From Streptomyces xanthophaeus (lineage in GTDB: Bacteria; Actinomycetota; Actinomycetes; Streptomycetales; Streptomycetaceae), in assembly GCF_000725805.1 (NCBI RefSeq), contig NZ_JOFT01000063.1, positions 1-18,467 on the forward strand: a stretch of 18,467 nucleotides of DNA. Direction: 5' to 3'. The notes under the pieces are model-generated. The model was not told the origin of the DNA and did no database searches. It saw nothing but the letters and a program-made list of their open reading frames with translations. This document shows, in pieces, positions 7,975 to 15,779 of this stretch. Both the position numbers and the translations under genes were made by a program. Within the stretch, counting starts at the first letter, position 1, and the number at the start of each line of letters is the position of its first letter.

Positions 7975-7996
7975 GGGCGTACCGGCGTGGCCCTCA
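7972..7996. terminator. Bidirectional hairpin spanning both stop codons of convergent genes
   Basis: TGAGGGC at 7972-7978 and GCCCTCA at 7990-7996 form a perfect 7-bp stem with an 11-nt loop. The first three bases are the binding-protein stop codon and the last three, read on the minus strand, are the stop codon of the MFS gene. No U-tract follows, as is usual for Streptomyces hairpins. It is the only candidate terminator in the 19-bp gap. Confidence 0.55.
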
Positions 7997-9265
7997 GACC
8001 CGCGCGAGCGCACCTCCGCGGGTGGCCAGGCGTCCGGTCCGGGCCAGGGCGGCGACGGCGGCCGCGCAGGCCAGTCCGGTCACGGTGAGCGCGAGCCAGG
8101 TGACCCACAGGGCCTGCCTGCGGAGGGCGAAGTCCCACAGCGCGCCGGTGACCAGGTTGCCGAGGGTGATGCCGAGGCCGGAGACGGTGTTGTGGAGCCC
8201 GTAGTGGGTGGCGACCAGGCGGTTGCCGGACAGGGCCACGACGGTGTCCATCTCGAAGGGGTGGACGACGGCGCCGCCCACGGCGAGGAACACCACGGCC
8301 ACGGTCAGGGAGAGCAGCCACAGGTACGGGAGCCCGGGCGGGGTGAACACCAGCGGGAGGAAGGCCAGTCCCATGACGGCCAGCCCCCGGACCAGGGCCT
8401 GCTCCGGGCTCCAGTGGCGTTTCGCCCAGCCCGTCAGCCGGAGCTGCCCGGCCACGGCCACACCCGCCGACACCACGAACAGAGCGCTCGTGGCCCGGGT
8501 CGCCGCGACCTCGCCGAAGACCTCCCCCGCGGCCAGGGGCAGGGCGAGGTACACCTGGAAGGTCAGGACGTAGGACCCGGTCATCGCGAGCGAGAAGAGC
8601 AGGAACGGCCGGTTGGCCGCGACGGTCCGCCACTGCGCCCGTACGCCCTCCGGGGCACCGGCCCGGGCGGCGGCGTCGCTGCCACGGTCGGGCAGCGCGC
8701 GCCACTGCAGCAGGGTCAGCGCGGCGAAGATTAGGGCTGCTGCCGCGCACACGGCCCGGAAGTCCGCGGCCAGCAGGGCGAGTCCGACGAGCGGGCCGAG
8801 CAGCATGCCGCCCTGGTAGTAGACGTTGAAGGCGGCGAAGGCGTCCACGCGCCGGTCTCCCGCCTCGGCGGCCAGGTAGGCCCGCACGGCCGGGTTGAAC
8901 AGCGCTCCGGCGAATCCGGTGGCGGCGGAGGCGGCGATGAGCGCCGGGAGGGTGTCGGCCCAGCCGAGCAGCCCGAATCCGAGGGTGCGCAGCAGGCAGC
9001 CGGCCATGATCGGGGCCTTGTAGCCGTAGCGGTCGGCGAGGGTGCCGCCGATGAGGAACATGCCCTGCTGGGAGAGGTTGCGTACGCCGAGCACCAGGCC
9101 GACGGCCCAGGCGGCCAGCCCGAGACTGCCGCCGAGGTGGGCGGCGAGGTACGGCATGAGCATGTAGAAGGCCAGGTTGATGGCGAACTGGTTGGCCATC
9201 AGGAGCCGGACCGCGGGCGGGAAGGAGGCGGTCCGGCGCCACAGGGTGCTCATCGGGATCCTCAT
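7994..9265 (-). CDS. MFS transporter
   Basis: 423 residues with about 12 hydrophobic segments, a major facilitator superfamily protein of the drug/metabolite exporter type. The loop 2-3 signature appears as [13 protein letters not shown], equivalent to the GxxxDRxGRR motif. The ATG at 9265 overlaps the stop codon of the upstream cysteine-synthase-like gene (ATGA). GGAGG lies 7 nt upstream of it, so the two are almost certainly co-translated; a second ATG at 9253 is less favoured. The coupling suggests it exports, or possibly imports, the substrate or product of the PLP enzyme. The actual cargo is unknown. Confidence 0.9.
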   Translation of the reverse strand: MRIPMSTLWRRTASFPPAVRLLMANQFAINLAFYMLMPYLAAHLGGSLGLAAWAVGLVLGVRNLSQQGMFLIGGTLADRYGYKAPIMAGCLLRTLGFGLLGWADTLPALIAASAATGFAGALFNPAVRAYLAAEAGDRRVDAFAAFNVYYQGGMLLGPLVGLALLAADFRAVCAAAALIFAALTLLQWRALPDRGSDAAARAGAPEGVRAQWRTVAANRPFLLFSLAMTGSYVLTFQVYLALPLAAGEVFGEVAATRATSALFVVSAGVAVAGQLRLTGWAKRHWSPEQALVRGLAVMGLAFLPLVFTPPGLPYLWLLSLTVAVVFLAVGGAVVHPFEMDTVVALSGNRLVATHYGLHNTVSGLGITLGNLVTGALWDFALRRQALWVTWLALTVTGLACAAAVAALARTGRLATRGGALARV

Positions 9266-10401
9266 CGCGGTCCTCCGGCCGGCTCGGGTCGGCGCGTGGC
9301 GCCGAGGGGGTCGAGGACGGTGGTGCACCGGGTCCAGCGGGTGACCGTCCTCTCTCCCGGGTAGGTGATTTCCTCCGGCTCGTCGGCGGGCGGGCCGTCC
9401 AGGAGGCCGTGCGCCCCGCAGTACGCGTCGTCGAAGACGGTGCCGACGTAGCGCTGGGGTCCGTCGGGGAAGACGGCGACGATCCTCGACTCCGCGGGCA
9501 TGGCCGCGGCCAGCCAGCGCGCGGTGAGCGCGACCGCGCCGACGCTCCACCCGCCGCTCGCGTACCGGCTGCGGGCCAGGGCGCGGGCCGCCCACACCGC
9601 TTCGGCGGGGCAGACCCAGTGCACCTCGTCGAACAGCTCGTAGGCCACGTTGCCGGGGTGGATGCTGCTGCCCAGTCCGCGCATCAGGCGGGGCGCGGCG
9701 GGCTGGCCGAAGATCGTGGACCCGGTGGTGTCCACGCCCACCACCCGCAGGCCGGGGAAGAAGCCGCGCAGGACGGAGCCGATGCCGGCGGAGTGGCCGC
9801 CGGTGCCGACGCTGACGACGAGGGCGTCGATCCGGCCGAGCTGGGCGACGAGTTCGTGGGCGAGGGGCCGGTATGCGGCCACGTTGTCGGGGTTGTGGTA
9901 CTGGTCGGGGCACCAGGAGCCCGGCTGGGCGGCGAGGAGTTCGGCCACCCTGTGCCGGCGTGCCTGCTGCCAGCCGCCGACGGAGTGAGGGGCGTCGACG
10001 AGGTCGACGTCGGCGCCGTAGGCCGTGAGCAGACCGGTCAGCAGCGGTTCCACGGCGGGGTCGGTGACCACCGTGACGGGGTGCCCGAAGGTCACTCCCG
10101 CCAGGGCCAGGCCCAGGCCGAGGGTTCCCGAGCTCGACTCGACGATCCGTGCGCCTGGACGGAGTTCACCGCGTTCGCGGGCGGCCTGAACCATGTGCAG
10201 GGCGGTGCGGTCCTTGATCCCGCCGGGGTTGCAGCCTTCGAGCTTGGCCCAGAACCCCCGCCCGGCTGCGGTGAAGGGCTCCCCCACCCACAGGGTGGGC
10301 GTGTTGCCCACCAGGCCTGCGGGGGTGAGCGTGGGCCGCCTGGTCTCGGCCAGGAACTGGGCGGGCGGGACGGGGAGGACGGACGGAGCGAAGGAGTTCA
10401 T
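9262..10401 (-). CDS. Cysteine synthase family PLP-dependent enzyme
   Basis: 379 residues, fold-type II PLP enzyme of the OASS/cystathionine beta-synthase family. The Schiff-base lysine is Lys63 in NPGGIKDR, and the glycine-rich phosphate loop is [12 protein letters not shown]. The loop that reads SSGNTG in cysteine synthases reads SSSGTLG here, so the Asn that contacts the PLP ring is replaced by Thr93. The C-terminal extension beyond the catalytic fold (from about [11 protein letters not shown]) is longer than in housekeeping CysK. ATG 10401 is chosen because GGAG lies 9 nt upstream; an in-frame start at 10440 lacks this. The gene overlaps the MFS gene. Family members make cysteine, 2,3-diaminopropionate precursors or other beta-substituted alanines; which reaction applies here is not visible. 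Confidence 0.88.
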   Translation of the reverse strand: MNSFAPSVLPVPPAQFLAETRRPTLTPAGLVGNTPTLWVGEPFTAAGRGFWAKLEGCNPGGIKDRTALHMVQAARERGELRPGARIVESSSGTLGLGLALAGVTFGHPVTVVTDPAVEPLLTGLLTAYGADVDLVDAPHSVGGWQQARRHRVAELLAAQPGSWCPDQYHNPDNVAAYRPLAHELVAQLGRIDALVVSVGTGGHSAGIGSVLRGFFPGLRVVGVDTTGSTIFGQPAAPRLMRGLGSSIHPGNVAYELFDEVHWVCPAEAVWAARALARSRYASGGWSVGAVALTARWLAAAMPAESRIVAVFPDGPQRYVGTVFDDAYCGAHGLLDGPPADEPEEITYPGERTVTRWTRCTTVLDPLGATRRPEPAGGPR

Positions 10402-10535
10402 GACGTGCTTCTCCCTCGGCCGGGGCGCGTACGAGGGCACGCGGACGGCCGTGTCGGGGGGATGGCGGCAGCTGGGGGAGGAGCCGCGGCAGCAGGCGGT
10501 TGCACCGGCCGCATCACGCGCGGCTCACCTGCCCG

Positions 10536-11015
10536 TCAGGTCCGCCACACACCCAGACGTGCCCGGACTCCCCCGGCGCCCTGACCGCCTGCGGCACCCG
10601 GTGGACGGCCGTACCCGTACCCGTACTCGTGCCCACGCCCGGGCCCCGCGGCAGGGACGGGCCCGGGTTCCGCCGGAGCGCCTTCGGCCGCGGGAGGCGG
10701 TGCAGCGATGTCCCGGGGTGCCTGCACGGCGGGTTCGTCCGCGTCCGCACAGCGGCCTACGCCGCCGTCGGCGGGGGCCGCCTGCGGTACGCCGGCCTGC
10801 GCCGCGGGCACGGCCGCCTGCCCACAGCCGGTCGAGGCCACGGCTCCCGCCGAAGAAAGGGTGTCCACCCGGGCGGTGCCCGCGCCGGAACCCGGGGAGA
10901 CCGGGCCGTGTGCGCAGACCAGCAGGTGGAGGAGAGCGGCCAGGGCGAGGGGCAGCACCGCCCCGGTCCAGGACACACGGCGTCGGCTACGCGTGCGCAC
11001 CGCCCTGATCGCCAT
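10536..11015 (-). CDS. Small membrane-anchored or exported protein, function unknown
   Basis: 159 residues. Features: a basic N-terminus (RTRSRRR), one hydrophobic segment (about 18-36) ending LLHLLVCAHGP with Cys34, then a Pro/Ala/Gly-rich region with further cysteines (STGCGQ and GRCADADEPAVQAPRD), a short Tyr-Gly repeat (GHEYGYGYG) and the C-terminus RARLGVWRT. The composition predicts an extracytoplasmic, mostly disordered protein tethered by its N-terminus. I recognise no named domain. Codon use is strongly GC3-biased, and the in-frame TGA five codons upstream of ATG 11015 fixes the start. No Shine-Dalgarno is present, so translation may be leaderless. It lies 134 nt upstream of the cysteine-synthase-like gene on the same strand and may belong to that operon. 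Confidence 0.7.
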   Translation of the reverse strand: MAIRAVRTRSRRRVSWTGAVLPLALAALLHLLVCAHGPVSPGSGAGTARVDTLSSAGAVASTGCGQAAVPAAQAGVPQAAPADGGVGRCADADEPAVQAPRDIAAPPPAAEGAPAEPGPVPAAGPGRGHEYGYGYGRPPGAAGGQGAGGVRARLGVWRT

Positions 11016-11023
11016 AGATGCAC

Positions 11024-11029
11024 ACAGTA
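11024..11029 (-). promoter_or_regulatory. Possible -10 box for a leaderless small-protein transcript
   Basis: On the minus strand TACTGT (a TANNNT match) ends 8 nt before the ATG at 11015, in an AT-rich patch between two genes. That spacing would place transcription start at or next to the A of the ATG, which fits the missing ribosome binding site. The -35 region is weak. Confidence 0.35.
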
Positions 11030-11107
11030 ATCACACCAAAACGTGAAGTTGCCGTCCGGCGTGGCCCGGTACGTCAGATCGGGTGAAGCCCGGCGCTGCG
11101 CGGCCGC

Positions 11108-11632
11108 TCACGGTGCACCTGTGGCACCCCCGCCGTCCACGCTGTCCACGCACATCAGCGACACGATGAACATCGTCTGGATGCCCGGTGTGGGATTGCC
11201 CGGCAGGTTGGCCAGGACCGTCCAGTTGCCCTTCCTGAGGGTGAGCGTGCCGCTGCCCATGTCGGGGCCGTCCTGCCAGCCGTGCTCGGAACGGGCCCGC
11301 GCGAAGGCCGCCTTCAGGGCGGCGTCCACCGCCTCCGACGCGTGCCGTCCCGAGAGGCGTTCGGAGCACATGCCCTGCGCGTTCGAGGGTTCCCTGGCCG
11401 CCGTGACGCCCTCCGCCGTCAGTACCGAGGCGATGTCCGACACCGCGGTGTCGGCGGGCAGGGGCGGACCCGAGAAGCGCGGGGGCAGGGGGCCGAGGTC
11501 CCGCAGCGGATGGGCGCAGGCCGTCACCGTCACCGTCATCAGCGCCGCCACGGCCAGGGACGCCATCGCCGTGCGCCTAGCCCGCCGTCGCACGATGGTG
11601 CCCGTCTTCTCTGCCCTCTTCGTCCACTGCAC
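11108..11632 (-). CDS. Small lipoprotein of unknown function
   Basis: 174 residues from GTG 11632. A very basic stretch RRRARR precedes a hydrophobic core and the lipobox V-T-A-C with Cys39, so it should be a membrane-tethered extracellular lipoprotein. The mature part has two further cysteines (GMCSERL and LMCVDSV), which could form a disulfide, and a beta-rich segment GSGTLTLRKGNWTVLANLPGNP ending in FIVSLMCVDS. I do not recognise a named domain. The start is uncertain: GTG 11593 and ATG 11566 are in frame. GTG 11632 is preferred because third-position GC bias holds down to it and fails just upstream. None has a strong Shine-Dalgarno. It lies downstream of the copper gene on the same strand, across a 92-nt gap that holds decamer repeats. 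Confidence 0.75.
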   Translation of the reverse strand: MQWTKRAEKTGTIVRRRARRTAMASLAVAALMTVTVTACAHPLRDLGPLPPRFSGPPLPADTAVSDIASVLTAEGVTAAREPSNAQGMCSERLSGRHASEAVDAALKAAFARARSEHGWQDGPDMGSGTLTLRKGNWTVLANLPGNPTPGIQTMFIVSLMCVDSVDGGGATGAP

Positions 11633-11681
11633 GGCCGTCAGTTTCGCATCCCGCTGATCTTGACGAATCACCGGGACGGCA

Positions 11682-11718
11682 CGGGCAGGAGCGGGCAGCA
11701 GCGGGCAGGAGCGGGCAG
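11682..11718. repeat. Decamer tandem repeat (GGGCAGSAGC)
   Basis: Between the CopC-CopD stop and the lipoprotein start, GGGCAGGAGC, GGGCAGCAGC and GGGCAGGAGC follow each other directly, then a partial GGGCAG. The period is exactly one helical turn and the copies differ only at one G/C position. Confidence 0.8.
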
Positions 11719-11724
11719 CCACCG

Positions 11725-13593
11725 TCACCGCGGTGGCGACGCGATGCGGACGGTCTCGCTCACGGTGACCTGGTCGATCTCGGTCGTGCGCACCGTGACG
11801 TCCAGGGTCCATACGCCGGGCATGGGCAGCCGCAGGTCGTAGGCGGCCCAGTGCCCCTTCTGATCCTTGAGCTTGGCGTCGAGCGGGCCGATCCCCAGCT
11901 CGTCCTGGGTGAGGGTGAGACGGAGCTCGGGGACGGTCGCGAAGCCGCCGTCCGCGGTGTACACCACGGCTTCCACCGTGTTCTCGCCGACGCGTCCCGG
12001 AGCCAGCGTGATCTGCACCGTGCCCTGGTGGTTGGCGCTCCCCATGTCGAACGCGAGCATGACCACCTTCGCGGGCGGCTCCTGAGCGGTGGCCGCCGCC
12101 GCGGTCTCGGCGGCGGCGCGGCTGGGCTGGGTCCCGGTGAGCAGGGTGGTGATCACCAGGACCCCCACGCTGAGCACTGCTTCGATGGTCACCGTGCGGC
12201 GCAGGCTGCGCCGGTAGGCCTGGCCCTCGGAGCCGGCGGGCCCGTTGTCGCCGCCCGCGCCGGGGGCGGCGGGCGCGCCGACCGGCTGCAGGACCCTCAC
12301 CCGTTCGGACTCGGGCACCTTCGCCGTCGTCCTGGACGGCGGCGCCTCGTCCACGAGTCGGGCGGTCCACCGGCGGGAGAAGGCCGCCGCGGCCAGTACG
12401 AGGACCACGGCGACGAGTTTGACGATGAGGATCCGGCCGAACGAGGTGGTGAACAGTGCCTCCCAGGAGCCCACCTGCCGCCACGACTGGTACATCCCGG
12501 TGCCGGCCAGCACGGCGACGGCGGTGAAGGCCAAGGTCGAGAAGCGGCCGATCGCGGACGCCGGGATGTCGCGGCTGCCGGGCGCCCGGCGCCGCAGGAC
12601 CGTCAGCAGGGTGATCAGACCGCCCAGCCAGAGCCCCATCGCCAGTAGGTGCAGCACGGCTACGGGAACGGCCAGCGGCACCTGGATCCCGGCGGCGGCG
12701 TGTTCGGCGGCGGCCCAGGTGAACGCCAGGCCCAGGGCGAGCGCCGCCCCGGCCAGGCGGACCCGGCCGCCGGGACCCCGTGGCCGCGGTCCGTCGTCCT
12801 CGGGGCGGCCTGGTACGACCGACCGCCTCAGCAGCACGGCGGTCAGGGCGAGCAGCACCAGCCGTACGGCCAGGGCGAGCCCGGGCCGCCCGGTGAGGGT
12901 ACGGCCCAGCTGGGCCGGGTCGAACGCCGAAGCCAGTGGGCCGGCCGTCTCGTACGGGCCGCGCAGCAGCAACAGGGCCACGGTGGACAGCAGCAGCGTC
13001 GACCATCCGATGGCCAGCAGCCTGCGCACCGGACGCAGCGCGCCCGCGGCGGGCCAGCACACCAGGACGAACGCGGTGGCTCCGACGAGGAGGGCCAGGC
13101 CGCTGTACGCGGCGTAGCGGAAGAACCCGTGCAGGCGGCTGGCCGCCGTCGCCTCCGGTGGACCGGACGCCACCACGGCGGCCGTCTCGGACGGCGCACC
13201 GATGGAGAAGACGAACGCGCCGGAGATCGGGTGGCCGTCGGCGGAGACGACGCGCCAGGCCACCGTGTAGGTGCCTTCGGGCAGTTCGCCGGACAGCTCC
13301 ACCCGGGCGGTGTTGCCCTTGCCGTCCACGTGCTGCGCCGGGCGCGGGTTCGCCCGTTCGTTGTCCGGCGAGAGCACTCTGAGCGAGTCCTCCGAGAAGC
13401 TGACCGATTCGGTGAAGGTGAGCGTGACCTGCTGCGGGGCCGTGGCCAGGACGCTGCCGTCCACGGGGTCGGCGCTGCTGAGGCCTGCGTGCGCAAAGGC
13501 CGGGCCCGCCCCGCCGAGGATCAGGGCGAGGAGTGCGGTGACCAGCGCCAGGACGGTCAGCGCCGTCCTGGCGGGAGGCGATCCGGTGTGCAT
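11725..13593 (-). CDS. CopC-CopD fusion copper resistance/transport protein
   Basis: 622 residues. A signal peptide ends AFA, so the mature protein begins at His35 (HAGLSSADP), the usual CopC N-terminal histidine. With Asp119 and His121 in SADGHPISG this gives the CopC Cu(II) site. A transmembrane CopD domain of about eight helices follows (about 155-455), including VAVLHLLAMGLWLGGLITLL with a conserved His. After a hydrophilic stretch and another helix, a C-terminal extracytoplasmic beta domain resembling FixH/YtkA-like folds ends the protein. The architecture matches actinobacterial YcnJ-like proteins, which import copper or handle it in the periplasm-equivalent space. ATG 13593 has GGAGG at 10-nt spacing, inside a palindrome. 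No csoR or copper ATPase gene is visible nearby. Confidence 0.9.
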   Translation of the reverse strand: MHTGSPPARTALTVLALVTALLALILGGAGPAFAHAGLSSADPVDGSVLATAPQQVTLTFTESVSFSEDSLRVLSPDNERANPRPAQHVDGKGNTARVELSGELPEGTYTVAWRVVSADGHPISGAFVFSIGAPSETAAVVASGPPEATAASRLHGFFRYAAYSGLALLVGATAFVLVCWPAAGALRPVRRLLAIGWSTLLLSTVALLLLRGPYETAGPLASAFDPAQLGRTLTGRPGLALAVRLVLLALTAVLLRRSVVPGRPEDDGPRPRGPGGRVRLAGAALALGLAFTWAAAEHAAAGIQVPLAVPVAVLHLLAMGLWLGGLITLLTVLRRRAPGSRDIPASAIGRFSTLAFTAVAVLAGTGMYQSWRQVGSWEALFTTSFGRILIVKLVAVVLVLAAAAFSRRWTARLVDEAPPSRTTAKVPESERVRVLQPVGAPAAPGAGGDNGPAGSEGQAYRRSLRRTVTIEAVLSVGVLVITTLLTGTQPSRAAAETAAAATAQEPPAKVVMLAFDMGSANHQGTVQITLAPGRVGENTVEAVVYTADGGFATVPELRLTLTQDELGIGPLDAKLKDQKGHWAAYDLRLPMPGVWTLDVTVRTTEIDQVTVSETVRIASPPR

Positions 13594-13595
13594 CA

Positions 13596-13608
13596 GGAGG
13601 CAGCCTCC
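13596..13608. promoter_or_regulatory. Palindrome overlapping the ribosome binding site of the copper gene
   Basis: GGAGGC at 13596-13601, a central A, and GCCTCC at 13603-13608 form a perfect inverted repeat. On the minus strand the GGAGG used as Shine-Dalgarno for the CopC-CopD start (13593) is one arm, so a short hairpin (GGAG/CTCC with a 5-nt loop) could mask it. It could instead be a protein-binding site or coincidence. Confidence 0.4.
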
Positions 13609-13759
13609 GGGGTGGCGGTCGTCCGCGGCGGCACCGCCGCCCTGGGCTCGCTCACGGCGAGATGGGGACCGTAACGCCGCCTGCTCCGGGGCGGGGCGCC
13701 TTGAGCAACTTCCGCTAAAGGGTGGTGCAGAAGGCTCGGCCCGGGCACTTTCCCTGTAT

Positions 13760-13777
13760 GGGCGCGCTCGGTCGCCC
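13760..13777 (-). terminator. Weak hairpin after the GNAT gene
   Basis: GGGCG at 13760-13764 and CGCCC at 13773-13777 form a 5-bp stem with an 8-nt loop, immediately downstream of the GNAT stop codon on the minus strand. The stem is short. The rest of 13594-13780 shows no gene, and no clear promoter for the copper gene could be picked out. Confidence 0.3.
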
Positions 13778-13780
13778 GCC

Positions 13781-14533
13781 CTACTGCCCTGCGCGCAGAT
13801 CGTGTTCCACCCAGATGTTCGGCTCCACGTACACGCCGTAGTCGTGCTCCAGCGAGCAGTTCACCGGCACGAGTCCGCCCGGGACGCGTACCGGTCCGGT
13901 CCTGTCGAAGGGCAGCCCGGTCCAGGAGCGCCATTGGGCGAGTGATCCCGGGACGACCATGGACGTCGGTGCCAGGCCCACGACGCGGCCTCCCATGCGG
14001 ACGTGGGTACGCAGCCAAGGATCCGCGGGAAGTCCGTCCGGGCCGGTCCTGACGGCGTACTCACCCATGGGGGTGTCGGGATGCTGCTGCTTGGCCGTGG
14101 GACGCAAGGGTACGACGAGGGTGGTGAAGCCGCGCCCTCGCGCGTTCTGCGCCATGGCCTCCAGGACTGCTGCGGACAGGCCTTGTCCCCGGCGGGCCGG
14201 GTCGATCACGATCTCGACGGCGCTCACGGTGTCCGGCGTCCGGCCGCTGCGGAGGTCGGAGAAGGCCCAGATCAGGAGCCGGTCCCAGCCGTCCGGCGGC
14301 AGCTGCCCGCGGCCCGGGACGCGCAGGGCGAAGGGGATGCTGTGCCCCCGGGCCACCACCCGGGCGCCGTCCGTGGCCACGATCGTGAAGTCACGGAACG
14401 CGTCGGTGAACTGGCCGTAGTGCGCATCGGAGACCGGGCCGTGGTACATGAACTCCGGCCAGCCCGGGTCCAGGTCCCACAACTGGCCGAGCAGGTGGGG
14501 TCGTTCTGCGAGCGTCGATATCTCGAGGTCCAC
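13781..14533 (-). CDS. GNAT family N-acetyltransferase
   Basis: 250 residues. The GNAT acetyl-CoA pyrophosphate loop is RRGQGLS (114-120), preceded by the beta-4 strand SAVEIVIDP and followed by a helix and FTTLVVPLRP, as in the family. The N-terminal third (WDLDPGWPEFMYHGPVS) and C-terminal third (YGVYVEPNIWVEHDL) extend beyond a minimal GNAT and probably shape the acceptor site. GTG 14533 is chosen because AGGAG precedes it by 7 nt. It lies 37 nt downstream of the aminotransferase on the same strand, so the two are likely one operon. Its place at the cluster edge suggests acetylation of a precursor or product (tailoring or self-protection), but the acceptor is not evident. Confidence 0.85.
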   Translation of the reverse strand: MDLEISTLAERPHLLGQLWDLDPGWPEFMYHGPVSDAHYGQFTDAFRDFTIVATDGARVVARGHSIPFALRVPGRGQLPPDGWDRLLIWAFSDLRSGRTPDTVSAVEIVIDPARRGQGLSAAVLEAMAQNARGRGFTTLVVPLRPTAKQQHPDTPMGEYAVRTGPDGLPADPWLRTHVRMGGRVVGLAPTSMVVPGSLAQWRSWTGLPFDRTGPVRVPGGLVPVNCSLEHDYGVYVEPNIWVEHDLRAGQ

Positions 14534-14570
14534 GGGTCGTCTCCTTCGGGGGTTGTCGTGGTGGCGGTGT

Positions 14571-15779
14571 CTATTCGGCGGGCGCTTCGGTCCATGCCGC
14601 GGCCAGCTTCCTGGCCGCGGCCTGCAGCCGGTCGGGCGGATGTGCTGCGAAGGAGAGGCGGATGCCGTGGGGGCGGCCGTGCGCCGAGCCGAAGCGCGAG
14701 CCCGGGGCCACCGGCACTCCGGCGCGCCAGGACGCCGCCGCGATCCGCCCGTCGTCCAGCCCCTCGGGCAGCTCCACCCAGACGAACAGCCCTCCCTCCG
14801 GCACGGCCACGGTGAAGTCGCCCGGAAGGAGCTCCTGGAGCGTGCCGGCCAGCGCGTCCCGGCGCCGGCGCAACCGGCCCTGAAGTACGGGCAGATGACG
14901 CTCGTAGAAGCCGCTGCTCAGCAGGGTGCTCACGGTCAGGGCGCAGATGTGGCTCGGGCACCCGCCGCTGGCGAAGGCCCCGCGGGCGGCGAGACGTGAG
15001 GCCGTCTCCGCATCGGCCACGAGCCAGCCGAGCCGGAGCCCCGGTGCCAGCGACTTGGAGAAGCTGCCCAGTTGCCAGATGCCGTCGAACGATGCGCGGG
15101 CCGCCAGTGACTTCGGCTGCGCCGACGGGTCCAGTCTCACGTCGGCGTACGCGTCGTCCTCCAGGACCAACAGGCCGCGCCGCCTCGCCACCTCCACGAC
15201 GTCCCTCCTGCGGCGTTCGGGCATGCACGTGCCGGTCGGGTTGTGGAAGGTGGGGATCAGGTAGGCGAAGGCGACCGTGCGTCCCGCTGCGCGCGCCTGC
15301 CCCACGGCGTCGTCGAGCGCTGCGGGGCAGATGCCCGAACCGTCCCGTGCCACTTCACGCACGACCAGTCCGCGGTCCTCGAATATCCGACGCCCGAGGT
15401 CGTAGCTGAGCTCCTCCACCAGGACGACGTCGCCCGGTTGCGCGGTTGCGCCAGCCAGCAGGTCGAGCGTGTGAGAGGTGCCCGCGGTCACCAGGACCTG
15501 CCCGGGTGCGCAGTCGACGCCCTCTCGCCGGGCGATCGCGGAAGCCATGGCCTCCCGGAAGGGCAGCGGCCCCTGGCTGTGTCCGTAGGACAGGGCATCG
15601 GCTCCGTACCGGGAGAGAGCGTCGGAGAAGCCCTTCGCCAATTCGTCGAGCGGAATGACGGCCGGGTCCAGATATCCAGGACCGAGATCACACATCCCTT
15701 GCACCGGCTCCTGCTGAAGAATCCCCGCCTGCCTGATTCCGCTGCGCATGGCGGAGCTTCCGGGGTAGCGTCGCACCAT
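14571..15779 (-). CDS. PLP-dependent aminotransferase class I/II (MocR-domain type, no HTH)
   Basis: 402 residues from ATG 15779. Fold-type I signatures are YGHSQG near the N-terminus, HNPTG with Asn180, DDAYADV (Asp209, Tyr211), the PLP lysine Lys242 in SFSKSLAPGLRLGW, and the C-terminal RLSF arginine. The sequence resembles the aminotransferase half of MocR regulators and 2-aminoadipate/aromatic aminotransferases, but it has no GntR DNA-binding domain, so it is an enzyme. Three in-frame starts exist: GTG 15806, ATG 15779 (GGAG about 11 nt upstream, with a -10-like TATCCT at 15807-15812), and ATG 15749. Most would leave the conserved fold intact. It is divergent from the ADC-fold gene and upstream of the GNAT. 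It probably makes or consumes a 2-keto/amino-acid pair used by the neighbouring NRPS. Confidence 0.88.
   Translation of the reverse strand: MVRRYPGSSAMRSGIRQAGILQQEPVQGMCDLGPGYLDPAVIPLDELAKGFSDALSRYGADALSYGHSQGPLPFREAMASAIARREGVDCAPGQVLVTAGTSHTLDLLAGATAQPGDVVLVEELSYDLGRRIFEDRGLVVREVARDGSGICPAALDDAVGQARAAGRTVAFAYLIPTFHNPTGTCMPERRRRDVVEVARRRGLLVLEDDAYADVRLDPSAQPKSLAARASFDGIWQLGSFSKSLAPGLRLGWLVADAETASRLAARGAFASGGCPSHICALTVSTLLSSGFYERHLPVLQGRLRRRRDALAGTLQELLPGDFTVAVPEGGLFVWVELPEGLDDGRIAAASWRAGVPVAPGSRFGSAHGRPHGIRLSFAAHPPDRLQAAARKLAAAWTEAPAE
15766..15771 (+). promoter_or_regulatory. -10 box for a leaderless ADC-fold gene
   Basis: TAGCGT fits TANNNT and ends 6 nt before ATG 15778, the spacing seen for leaderless Streptomyces transcripts. 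No Shine-Dalgarno precedes this ATG. The -35 is not convincing. Confidence 0.45.

Noticed and set aside
10402..10535. Possible riboswitch or attenuator before the cysteine-synthase-like gene
   Set aside because: Searched by eye for SAM, cobalamin and T-box landmarks. Only a weak 5-bp inverted repeat (10527-10541) was seen, with no recognised motif.
9409..10584. 391-codon plus-strand open frame opposite the cysteine-synthase-like gene
   Set aside because: No recognisable motif, shadow composition, and opposite to a gene with clear PLP motifs.
10605..10635. GTACCC hexamer repeats
   Set aside because: They encode the Tyr-Gly repeat of the small protein on the minus strand; too short to treat as a separate element.
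11633..13060. Upstream extension of the lipoprotein frame across the copper gene
   Set aside because: Translates to Arg/Gly/Pro-rich noise. Third-position GC bias is lost just above the GTG at 11632, and the copper gene occupies another frame.
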